Positions 1 through 4,645 are shown, counted from the stretch's first letter. The stretch: DNA of 7,235 nucleotides from Dehalococcoidales bacterium (GCA_012520835.1 JAAYNN010000110.1:1-7235), one strand, 5' to 3'. The notes: generated from the sequence alone by a model not told the origin. Numbers and translations: made by a program.

Positions 1-280
1 CATCCATATGTTTATCAATCTGTTCTTCGTGTTTATTGTCAATCTGGTGTGGCTGTAATTAAGATGACTTCTTTCACACAGAGAAACATTTATTTGTTTT
101 TTGGTTATGTAGCACAGGGTGGTTTGATTGCATGTTTTTTCATAAAATCTGAAATCCATTCTCAATCGTAAAATGATGCTTCGTCTTTAGCCGTTATTTT
201 CAATCCGTTAGCAAATGGTTGGCAGTAAATATTTTCTGTTTAATACTGGAAATATTTATTAATCATCATCTATATTAATT
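1..280. other. AT-rich stretch without a supportable gene
   Basis: No convincing gene. Plus frame 1 is open from the left edge to a TAA at 169-171 (56 codons). It continues after that stop as a short reading ending ...FNPLANGWQ at a TAA at 226-228. I do not recognise the first part. The ending resembles the low-complexity tails that follow tyrosine-integrase genes, and its DNA tccgttagcaaa (204-215) recurs exactly at 2085-2096 beside the integrase relic. A weak AT-only inverted repeat (226-236 with 248-258, 10 of 11 paired) lies after the minus-strand gene ending at 281 and could act as a weak transcript end, but it has no clear T-run. The stretch may be an older decayed integrase end; this is inference from a short match. 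Confidence 0.3.
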
Positions 281-697
281 TTATATTTTAATTATACCCT
301 TTAAGTATAAATAATACCCATTTCCGCTTGTGCTATAAGCTAAATTAGATACTTCTTCTAATTCTTTGTATATATTTCTATTGCTTTCGATATTATCTGC
401 TAGTACATAAATAGTATCCTGTAATTTTTTAAATAAATTAGGTGGAATAGTTATAATTCCAGTTCCTTGCTGATTTGAAGATAAATTTGCCATTATTGTG
501 TTATATCCAGTATTGAAAATCTGATGTACAAGAACAAGTTCCGGATCATATTCATAATTAATTATTCGGTTAACTTCACCGTATATTGCACTAAAATAAA
601 ATAATTTTTCATGTACATTATCCGTACTCTTCATTTTTTCGGCAACATATCGTAACTCTTTTACAAGATTTGATTTTCTGCTTTTTGATATTTTCAT
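281..697 (-). CDS. Hypothetical 138-aa protein, third gene of the toxin-antitoxin operon
   Basis: I do not recognise the family. The product is predicted soluble, rich in Asn, Ile, Tyr and Lys, with a basic N-terminus (MKISKSRKSN) and no signal peptide, membrane segment or clear catalytic motif. Residues 10-70 look mostly helical, followed by a short strand-like stretch (GTGIITIPP) and another helix. The start is well supported: AAGGAG lies 7 nt before the ATG. It begins only 25 nt after the antitoxin stop with no terminator between, so it is probably co-transcribed with the HigB/HigA-like pair. A third gene in such an operon can be a chaperone, an accessory regulator or a passenger; nothing in the sequence decides which. 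Its AT-rich composition matches its toxin-antitoxin neighbours and not rarA, which suggests common transfer. Confidence 0.8.
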   Translation of the reverse strand: MKISKSRKSNLVKELRYVAEKMKSTDNVHEKLFYFSAIYGEVNRIINYEYDPELVLVHQIFNTGYNTIMANLSSNQQGTGIITIPPNLFKKLQDTIYVLADNIESNRNIYKELEEVSNLAYSTSGNGYYLYLKGIIKI

Positions 698-722
698 ATT
701 TAATCTCCTTTCATATTGTTAA

Positions 723-1178
723 CTATACAGATGCTGCGTATGGAAAACTTATATTTTTATATGGAAGAACAGAAAACGCCGAATTTACATAATGTTGCGA
801 GTGAGCTATATTTCCTATATATTGTTTTTTGAATTCACCAAGAGACCAATTATCATTTTCAACCGATATGGGAAAAGCTATTAACCTTTTATTTTCCTCT
901 ACGTTTAAGTTAATATCTGGTTTGACTCCTAGAGCAACTGCGATTTTAGTAATTGTTAGTAACGTCATATTCGTAGGTGCATTAAAAATTTTAGAAATAT
1001 GTGCTCTTGATACTCCTAATTTTTGAGCTAATGATGATTGGTTGATGTTATTTTTTTTCATATGTTCTAGCATTTCTTCCACAATCTTAATTGATAGCCC
1101 TTCAGCTATGAATTCTGGATCATCTTCAAGTTCCATAACATATTGTTCTAATTTCATATCTGAATATCTATTATCCAT
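723..1178 (-). CDS. higA: XRE-type helix-turn-helix antitoxin (HigA-like)
   Basis: Likely antitoxin and autorepressor partner of the overlapping toxin. A lambda-repressor-like (XRE) helix-turn-helix covers about residues 45-87: NQSSLAQKLGVSRAHISKIF followed by a TLLTITKIAVALG helix. The N-terminal 40 residues are acidic and helical, and may contact the toxin. About 50 residues follow the DNA-binding domain (NDNWSLGEFKKQYIGN...), which is longer than in minimal HigA proteins; I do not recognise this tail. I chose the ATG at 1178 (151 aa) because AAAGGA sits 9 nt upstream. A TTG 18 nt further up would remove that site from its useful position. The start overlaps the toxin stop by 8 nt (ATGGATAA), implying translational coupling. 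Gene order (toxin first) is as in higBA. Family call is firm; the symbol is by analogy. Confidence 0.85.
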   Translation of the reverse strand: MDNRYSDMKLEQYVMELEDDPEFIAEGLSIKIVEEMLEHMKKNNINQSSLAQKLGVSRAHISKIFNAPTNMTLLTITKIAVALGVKPDINLNVEENKRLIAFPISVENDNWSLGEFKKQYIGNIAHSQHYVNSAFSVLPYKNISFPYAASV

Positions 1179-1551
1179 TCTTTTGAGTCCTTTCAAGTTG
1201 GTCTTTTATTTCATCTGCATTTTTAAATAATTCCTTTGTGGGAGTTCCTTTGGGGAATCCATCTATTAACACAGTGATTCCTCTAGGTAAATAGCAATAT
1301 AGAATACGGCCTCCTTGCTTTGATTTAAACTCGAACAAATTATTATATCCTTTAATCGGTCTTGATTTAAATGCATTTTTTATCGGACCATGGTCAGCAT
1401 GCATCTTTAATAAGTTTAATAAAGACTTAAATGACGGGGGATCGTTTGTTTTTAATTGGTCAAGATAATCAAGTACAGGAATACTCCCATCATCCTTAAT
1501 AATGGCATAAATATTAAATTTATTACCTGTTAATTGTAATGATAATTTCAT
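1171..1551 (-). CDS. higB: HigB/Gp49-type toxin of the RelE superfamily
   Basis: Likely ribosome-dependent mRNA interferase of the phage-derived Gp49-like/HigB family, which cleaves mRNA on translating ribosomes. At 126 aa it has a usual length. Family features are a helical region (LDYLDQLK..., about 27-50), then the core: GPIKNAFKSRPIKGYNNLFE (55-74), the Arg-led strand GGRILYCYLPRGITVLIDGF (80-99), and a C-terminal helix after KGTPTKE. The basic residues in these strands (K58, R64, K67, R82, R90) are candidates for RNA contact or catalysis. The ATG at 1551 has a weak site (TAGG, about 6 nt upstream). A possible promoter and a perfect inverted repeat lie directly upstream. The downstream antitoxin overlaps by 8 nt. 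No frameshift or missing segment is seen, so the toxin may be active; the exact target is inferred from the family. Confidence 0.85.
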   Translation of the reverse strand: MKLSLQLTGNKFNIYAIIKDDGSIPVLDYLDQLKTNDPPSFKSLLNLLKMHADHGPIKNAFKSRPIKGYNNLFEFKSKQGGRILYCYLPRGITVLIDGFPKGTPTKELFKNADEIKDQLERTQKNG

Positions 1552-1580
1552 GTTAACCTAAAAGTTTACAATTGTCCAGT

Positions 1581-1602
1581 ACTTGCTTGACATAAAGCAA
1601 GT
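1581..1602. promoter_or_regulatory. Perfect inverted repeat, probable operator of the toxin-antitoxin operon
   Basis: acttgctt and aagcaagt form a perfect 8-bp inverted repeat around a 6-nt spacer, 30 bp before the toxin ATG. On the minus strand it lies just after the proposed -10 element, where a repressor would block transcription. Toxin-antitoxin operons are typically repressed by the antitoxin at such palindromes, so the XRE protein encoded here is the natural candidate. The repeat is seen; the binding is inferred. Confidence 0.6.
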
Positions 1603-1613
1603 AATATTTATAT

Positions 1614-1641
1614 ATTATATAAATATTAACATATAAGTTAA
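1614..1641 (-). promoter_or_regulatory. Possible sigma-70 promoter of the toxin-antitoxin operon
   Basis: On the minus strand a perfect -10 TATAAT (1619 to 1614) follows a weak -35 TTAACT (1641 to 1636) with a 16-bp spacer. Predicted transcription would begin near 1607, at the edge of the inverted repeat at 1581-1602 and about 55 nt before the toxin start. The region is very AT-rich, so other -10-like matches exist and the assignment is tentative. Confidence 0.4.
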
Positions 1642-1697
1642 CAAAAAAACAATTCAAGTTAATTGATGATGTTAGTCAAGAATGATCAGTCTATAAA

Positions 1698-1820
1698 TTA
1701 ATTCTTTAAAAAATCAGACTGATGGTAAGATTCAGAGCAGTATATTTTTATTTCCTTTGCATGTTCCGAGGGGTACAAAATATAAGCTACTTTAACCCCT
1801 TTTCTTTTAATAATTTTCAT
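1698..1820 (-). CDS. 40-aa small protein with a near-ideal ribosome-binding site
   Basis: An ORF too short for routine gene calling. It starts at ATG 1820 behind GGAGGTGA with a 7-nt spacer, close to the ideal anti-16S sequence. The protein begins MKIIKRKGVKVAYILYPSEH and continues into a mixed-charge segment with one Cys, ending ...SDFLKN. It is basic at the N-terminus, with a short beta-like strand (VKVAYILY) and no membrane segment. Its ATG overlaps the TGA of an upstream minus-strand frame (ATGA), suggesting it was the coupled downstream gene of a pair. No family is recognised; it could be an intact small protein or the 5' end of a longer gene cut by rearrangement. The downstream side ends near an inverted repeat (1685-1692 with 1716-1723, 8 bp, 23-nt loop) that spans the stop codon. 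Confidence 0.5.
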   Translation of the reverse strand: MKIIKRKGVKVAYILYPSEHAKEIKIYCSESYHQSDFLKN

Positions 1821-1945
1821 CCAATAATCACCTCCTTTTTTATAGTTAACTCAAATCTAGCCTTCTGAATTAATCCTTGCTCTATAACTTCTTTGGGTGT
1901 TCCATGCACCCATTCTCCATAAATATCTAATAGTAAGACTTGGTA
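1817..1945 (-). pseudogene. 3' remnant of an unidentified gene upstream of the 40-aa ORF
   Basis: The minus-strand frame ending at TGA 1819-1817 reads as coherent protein over about 42 residues, with LLLDIYGEWVHGTPKEVIEQ near its start and ending ...LTIKKEVIIG. The frame stays open up to a TAA at 1996-1994 but has no ATG. Beyond about 1945 it runs antisense to the integrase relic, so the real homology probably stops there. A GTG at 1909 with GGAG nearby could start a 30-aa product, but a truncated C-terminus is more likely. I do not recognise the family. The stop overlaps the next ATG by 4 nt (ATGA), the usual sign of a former operon. Confidence 0.3.
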
Positions 1946-2079
1946 TTCGCATGAAGGTTGTTCAAGAGAGATTAAGACATTCCAGTATTCAGGTTACATT
2001 GGATACTTATAGTCATCTTGCTCCATGGCTTTAAGAAGCAGCAGAAAAGTTTGACCAGATGCTAAATTCACATGCCTAA
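1927..2079 (+). pseudogene. 3' end of a tyrosine-recombinase (phage/ICE integrase) gene, broken
   Basis: The plus strand encodes the C-terminal catalytic end of a tyrosine recombinase. RMKVVQERLRHSSIQVTLDT (1948-2007) is followed directly by YSHLAPWL, then a TAA stop (2032-2034), then in the same frame EAAEKFDQMLNSHA and the natural TAA (2077-2079). The box-III His and the Tyr nucleophile (in DTYSH) are present. The usual Gly of LGHSS is Arg here, and the internal TAA replaces what is usually a Gln or similar codon (CAA to TAA would do). Everything upstream, including the first catalytic Arg region, is missing or unrecognisable. It is the only plus-strand gene-like sequence among the minus-strand genes and cannot make an active enzyme. 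It marks an old integrated element. Confidence 0.85.
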
Positions 2080-2083
2080 TTTA

Positions 2084-2135
2084 TTCCGTTAGCAAAAATA
2101 GAAAAGCCCCCGAAAAATAACTAATTCGAGGGCTT
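2084..2135 (+). repeat. Copy 1 of the integrase-tail/hairpin repeat
   Basis: This 52-bp stretch just after the integrase relic matches 3940-3990 with four substitutions and one single-base gap. Both copies include ttccgttag-like sequence, tagaaaagcccccgaaaa and a hairpin ending in ttcgagggctt. The two copies flank the sigma/anti-sigma gene pair in the same orientation. The shared segment therefore looks like the conserved downstream end of an integrase gene present twice. Confidence 0.8.
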
Positions 2136-2136
2136 T
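2103..2136. terminator. Bidirectional hairpin terminator after the anti-sigma gene
   Basis: aaagcccccgaa (2103-2114) pairs with ttcgagggcttt (2125-2136) with one C-A mismatch and a 10-nt loop. On the minus strand the stem is followed by TTTTCTATTTTT, so it should end transcription of the sigma/anti-sigma operon, whose last codon is at 2167. On the plus strand it follows the integrase relic and is trailed by TTTATTGTTTT. Confidence 0.75.
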
Positions 2137-2166
2137 ATTGTTTTAAAATAGCTGATAAAAGTTTAG

Positions 2167-3273
2167 CTATGGACCAGCTATCTTATCGAAGGATAATATC
2201 GTATCGTTAACAAAATCTACTTCGATTTTATAATAGCTGTCTCCGGCATTCACATATAGAGTAATCAGTTTTTCGACAGTTGCCGTTTTTGTGCTTGCTG
2301 TTTCAGTAGTTAGTGGCTCCAGATTATCTTCGCCAATTTGGAACTCCGGCAAATCTGCCTGAACAGAGATATTTATCTCAACTTTTTCAGATAAGTCTAC
2401 ATCGTATATTACCATGCCTTCTTGTATCAAAGAAGCAATTCTATTATCTGCTTTCAGAATTTCAGTGAGCCGAACAATTTCGTATATATTTAAATTTTCA
2501 AGATAGAAAACAACGATGTCTTCATGAATAAGATCAATACATATATTTAAATAATCTTTTTTTATACCCACGTCATTAATATAAAATATTGAGGATTCGT
2601 TAAATGCTAATAATATTCCAGTGTATGCTGTCGTTGCTTGTGGGAGAGCAGAGTGTTTTGCAGGTGATAAATTATAAGTGATATAAGAGTATTTAACGGA
2701 GGCACTTGTCTCTAGTAATACTCTTGTTTCCTGATTATCCTCAAGTATCTGTAATATGTTCGCTTTTTCTTCATTGGTGAAATTAACGGAACGTGTAATC
2801 TGGGAATCAGTGATCTTTTTTGAGCGACGATCTACCTGCATTGTGGCGAAGGTAGATTCTCCCCGAACAACAATATGTGCTATGCTTTTGCCTATATTGC
2901 GTACTTTAATTTCTTCAAACTCGTCAATGAATAAATTCATGAAATCAATATCGGCTTGCAGTATTCCGATTACCTGCTCTTCAGTCAATTCTTCAGCGGG
3001 AGTGGTCGCTGCCGGAATACCAAGCGCGAGGGTTACAGTCAGCAATACTGCGACTATTGATATACGGAATGCGGGTTGTTTTGAAGTAAACATATATCTG
3101 GTATTGTTAACAATATCTTCAACTGCTGAGTTCATCACATTGAAGACGCCTGTATTTTTATTATCCATTTTTGTTTTTAACAGATTTTTTTCGAGATGGT
3201 TTTTATGAACAGGTGTTTTTATATCAGGCTGCTCGATTTTTTCGAGCATATCTATTAATTCTTTTTCATACAT
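2167..3273 (-). CDS. Putative membrane-anchored anti-sigma factor with unrecognised outer domain
   Basis: Likely regulator of the ECF sigma factor encoded just upstream. The 368-aa product has a cytoplasmic N-terminus of about 70 residues (acidic/helical start MYEKELIDMLEKIE, then a basic stretch), one membrane helix at about 71-88 (ISIVAVLLTVTLALGIPA), and about 280 residues outside. This layout is typical of anti-sigma factors, but I see no zinc-binding HxxxCxxC motif of the ZAS class. The outer part starts with a helical EELTEEQVIGIL region and contains a Thr/Ala-rich linker near 320 (TTETASTKTATVEK) before a strand-rich C-terminal end. I do not recognise it. I start at ATG 3273 because AAGGAGG lies 6 nt upstream; an earlier in-frame start at 3306 lies inside the sigma gene. 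The start overlaps the sigma stop by 8 nt (ATGTATGA). Function rests on topology and context. Confidence 0.75.
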   Translation of the reverse strand: MYEKELIDMLEKIEQPDIKTPVHKNHLEKNLLKTKMDNKNTGVFNVMNSAVEDIVNNTRYMFTSKQPAFRISIVAVLLTVTLALGIPAATTPAEELTEEQVIGILQADIDFMNLFIDEFEEIKVRNIGKSIAHIVVRGESTFATMQVDRRSKKITDSQITRSVNFTNEEKANILQILEDNQETRVLLETSASVKYSYITYNLSPAKHSALPQATTAYTGILLAFNESSIFYINDVGIKKDYLNICIDLIHEDIVVFYLENLNIYEIVRLTEILKADNRIASLIQEGMVIYDVDLSEKVEINISVQADLPEFQIGEDNLEPLTTETASTKTATVEKLITLYVNAGDSYYKIEVDFVNDTILSFDKIAGP

Positions 3274-3874
3274 CTGATTCCTCCTTTGTTGAAAGACTCG
3301 CAGCAAATATGCGGTCTTCTTCCAATATTTCCTTTAGTTTTTTGAGGCCTCTGTGTATCAGTGACCTGATCGTCCCTTCCCTTTTCCCCAGTATTTCTCC
3401 GATTTCCTTGACCTGTTTTTTCTCGAAGAACCTGAGAACGATGACTTCCTGGTATTTTACCGGTAAATTTGCGATGCTCTTATGGATGGCTAAAAATTGC
3501 TGGTGCTGTTTCAGTTGTTCTTCGGCTTCAATGGTTTCTGCTTCCAGCGATTTCTCAAGCTCTAAAGGAACGTGTTTCAATTCTTCAAAAAGTATTAGCG
3601 ATTGTTTAGCCTTTCTGTGTCCGTTTATTATTTCGTGATTGGCGATTTGATAGAGCCAATTGGAAAAGGAGATTCCTTTCCAGTGGAAATATTTAATGTT
3701 TTCAAGCGCCTTAATAAACACTTCGGATGTAATATCCTGCGTAATTATGATATCGGCCGTACGCTTCAATACATATCCGAATATGCGGTCATAATACTCT
3801 TTATAGAGTTCAGCGAAGGCATCTGTGTTATTTTTAGCCCTTTGAATTAATTCTTTTTCCAGCTTGATATCCAT
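3266..3874 (-). CDS. ECF-type RNA polymerase sigma factor
   Basis: Directs RNA polymerase to a dedicated promoter set, probably in response to an envelope or extracellular signal passed by the downstream membrane protein. At 202 aa it has the ECF layout: region 2 at about 18-88 (FAELYKEYYDRIFGYVLKRT, then DITSEVFIKAL and FSNWLYQIANHEIINGHRK), an acidic Glu-rich linker (108-120), and region 4 at about 135-184 (NLPVKYQEVIVLRFFEKKQV, the helix-turn-helix IGEILGKREGTIRSLIHRGL). Region 3 is absent, as expected. The ATG at 3874 has no Shine-Dalgarno sequence, and the proposed promoter lies so close that the leader would be only about 10 nt, so near-leaderless translation is likely. The promoter resembles an ECF promoter, implying self-activation. 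The overlap with the next gene implies coupled synthesis. Confidence 0.93.
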   Translation of the reverse strand: MDIKLEKELIQRAKNNTDAFAELYKEYYDRIFGYVLKRTADIIITQDITSEVFIKALENIKYFHWKGISFSNWLYQIANHEIINGHRKAKQSLILFEELKHVPLELEKSLEAETIEAEEQLKQHQQFLAIHKSIANLPVKYQEVIVLRFFEKKQVKEIGEILGKREGTIRSLIHRGLKKLKEILEEDRIFAASLSTKEESDV

Positions 3875-3890
3875 AATGCATCATTATTAT

Positions 3891-3916
3891 AACGGGAAAT
3901 GCTTTAAAACGTTGCA
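3891..3916 (-). promoter_or_regulatory. ECF-type promoter, probably autoregulatory
   Basis: On the minus strand, TGCAAC (3916 to 3911) and CGTT (3894 to 3891) are separated by 16 bp. Known ECF promoters of the B. subtilis type read TGAAAC-N16-CGTC, so both elements match closely with exact spacing. The AAC core of the -35 is intact. A TATAAT overlaps just downstream, but no good sigma-70 -35 stands at the right distance. Self-recognition by the encoded sigma factor is the expected circuit; it is inferred. Confidence 0.6.
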
Positions 3917-3939
3917 TTTTGAGGGTCGCCAAACGTATT

Positions 3940-3990
3940 TTCCATTAGTAAAATAGAAAAGCCCCCGAAAAACAACTGATTCGAGGGCTT
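3940..3990 (+). repeat. Copy 2 of the integrase-tail/hairpin repeat
   Basis: About 90 percent identical to 2084-2135 and in the same orientation, but with no integrase coding sequence left upstream. On its right it runs through cttagctttga into a short copy of the initiator-tRNA 3' end (4002-4013). That order, integrase end, hairpin, tRNA end, is what one border of a tRNA-integrated element looks like. Confidence 0.8.
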
Positions 3991-3991
3991 C
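3958..3991. terminator. Hairpin terminator between the HicB region and the sigma gene
   Basis: aagcccccgaa (3959-3969) pairs with ttcgagggctt (3980-3990) with one C-A mismatch and a 10-nt loop. The minus-strand side is followed by TTTTCTATTTT, so it should stop transcripts arriving from the hicB region before they reach the sigma promoter. Confidence 0.65.
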
Positions 3992-4001
3992 TTAGCTTTG
4001 A

Positions 4002-4013
4002 AATTGGTAGCGG
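4002..4013 (-). repeat. Short copy of the initiator-tRNA 3' end, possible attachment-site relic
   Basis: aattggtagcgg is identical to 4550-4561, which is the CCA end, discriminator and last acceptor bases of the tRNA plus two flanking bases. With neighbouring bases the match is 16 of 17 (tttgaaattggtagcgg against tttgtaattggtagcgg). It sits next to the integrase-tail repeat. Elements that integrate into tRNA genes leave such duplicated ends, though true ones are usually longer. Confidence 0.4.
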
Positions 4014-4014
4014 T

Positions 4015-4161
4015 TTATCCTAAATCTTTAAATAATTCATCTGAAATATTGAAGTTTTTAATAAGGCTGGTCTTGATGTTCTCGTCGGCTTTTTTCTCAT
4101 AATCCTATCATTGCTCAGTCCAGAAGTAGTCTTGATTTTTATCTGGCGTTTTAATTATCAT
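4015..4161 (-). pseudogene. C-terminal remnant of an AbrB/SpoVT-type antitoxin, with two stop codons
   Basis: A 49-codon minus-strand frame begins at an ATG overlapping the HicB stop (ATGA) and reads MIIKTPDKNQDYFWTEQ, then TGA TAG, then DYEKKADENIKTSLIKNFNI... to a TAA at 4017-4015. The pattern FWTEEWQ..E.EADEDI..G....F.S.DEL...L is the familiar C-terminal tail of AbrB/MazE-like antitoxins. Here the WQ pair is replaced by two stops, each explained by one transition (TGG to TGA, CAG to TAG). The N-terminal DNA-binding half is missing. No toxin gene follows. It cannot give a working protein. The family call rests on my memory of the tail pattern. Confidence 0.6.
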
Positions 4162-4388
4162 TTGCCGACTGATACAGCAATGCGGCTGCTGATGACCTGC
4201 CCGTGTTCTACAGGAATATCCTGTCCGCCTTCCTTTAGGGCAGCTATGTGGCTTTCAATGGCTTCTCTTGTATTATTCATGGTTTCGTCTATAGTTTCGC
4301 CTTGAGAGTAACATCCGGGCAGAGCGGGTACTTTTGCCCAGTATCCGCCTTCCTCGGCCTGATAGATGATGATGGTATATTCTTTCAT
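4158..4388 (-). CDS. hicB: HicB-type antitoxin, apparently without its toxin
   Basis: Short HicB protein (76 aa) that would bind and neutralise a HicA mRNA interferase. The family signature is clear: YTIIIYQAEEGGYWAKVPAL then PGCYSQGETIDETMNNTREA and IESHIAALKEGGQDIP. It lacks the extra C-terminal DNA-binding domain found in longer HicB proteins, so it may not repress its own operon. GGAG lies 8 nt before the ATG. The ATG overlaps the stop of a HicA C-terminal fragment (ATGA), showing the original hicA-hicB order. Since only the toxin's tail remains, this is an orphan antitoxin. It may be drifting, or may counter HicA toxins encoded elsewhere. No promoter of its own is evident, and the upstream tRNA terminator should shield it from read-through. 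Confidence 0.85.
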   Translation of the reverse strand: MKEYTIIIYQAEEGGYWAKVPALPGCYSQGETIDETMNNTREAIESHIAALKEGGQDIPVEHGQVISSRIAVSVGK

Positions 4389-4489
4389 TTCAGTAACTCC
4401 AAAAATTGCTTTTTAGTCAAACCTGCTTCGCGTAGAGAATCTATAAGCAGCCCTTGTTTTACCTCATATACCCTACTCAGAATAAACAT
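4385..4489 (-). pseudogene. hicA: Truncated hicA toxin gene, C-terminal end only
   Basis: The frame ending in TGA at 4387-4385 codes EVKQGLLIDSLREAGLTKKQ then FLELLK. This matches the usual C-terminus of HicA toxins (x-x-G-T-L-x-S-I-L-x-Q-A-G-L-T-x-E-E-F-L-E-L-L). The conserved N-terminal half with the catalytic His and the double-stranded-RNA-binding-like fold is missing. Homology is visible only from about 4465 down; upstream the frame runs into the tRNA terminator and the tRNA itself. An ATG at 4489 has no ribosome-binding site. The 4-nt overlap with hicB preserves the original coupling. The cut end lies about 50 nt from the tRNA terminator hairpin, so a deletion or integration event near the tRNA is the likely cause. 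Confidence 0.65.
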
Positions 4490-4511
4490 ATAACAAGGTT
4501 TGAAAATAAAA

Positions 4512-4538
4512 AAAGCACAGATAATTAATCTGTGCTTT
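4512..4538 (-). terminator. Rho-independent terminator of the initiator tRNA
   Basis: aaagcacagat (4512-4522) and atctgtgcttt (4528-4538) form a perfect 11-bp stem with a 5-nt loop. On the minus strand it is followed by a run of T (TTTTATTTT) and lies 14 nt after the tRNA CCA end. It separates the tRNA transcript from the hicA/hicB remnants. Confidence 0.9.
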
Positions 4539-4552
4539 CTCTTTTTTGTAAT

Positions 4553-4627
4553 TGGTAGCGGGGGTTGGATTTGAACCAACGACCTTCGGGTTATGAGCCC
4601 GACGAGCTGCCACTGCTCCACCCCGCG
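4553..4627 (-). tRNA. Initiator tRNA-fMet (anticodon CAT), CCA encoded
   Basis: A complete 75-nt tRNA. Acceptor stem is CGCGGGG with CCCCGCT, D stem GAGC/GCTC with a 7-nt loop, anticodon arm TCGGG-CTCATAA-CCCGA, T arm GTTGG-TTCAAAT-CCAAC, discriminator A and encoded CCA. Initiator hallmarks are present: three G-C pairs next to the anticodon loop, an A11-U24 pair in the D stem, and no Watson-Crick pair at 1-72. The mismatch here is C1 with U72, whereas E. coli has C1 with A72. The D loop is two bases shorter than in E. coli. A strong promoter lies upstream and a strong hairpin downstream, so it is a single-gene transcript. Its 3' end seems to be copied at 4002-4013. Confidence 0.96.
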
Positions 4628-4645
4628 TCAACACCACACCATATC

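Noticed and set aside
1587..1616. Plus-strand promoter TTGACA-N18-TATATT
   Set aside because: No gene follows it on the plus strand for over 300 bp and the region is AT-rich, so it is kept only as a remark in the operator finding.
2756..3850. Plus-strand frames of 82-155 codons opposite the sigma and anti-sigma genes
   Set aside because: Shadows of the minus-strand genes; low-complexity Ser/Phe-rich translations without family resemblance.
4104..4112. Tandem TGA TAG as stop-codon recoding
   Set aside because: rarA and other intact genes use TGG for Trp and end normally, and the frame lacks its N-terminal half, so ordinary decay explains it.
4385..4621. 78-aa minus-strand frame starting inside the tRNA
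   Set aside because: Its first part translates the tRNA and its terminator; only the last 27 or so codons resemble a protein (HicA tail).
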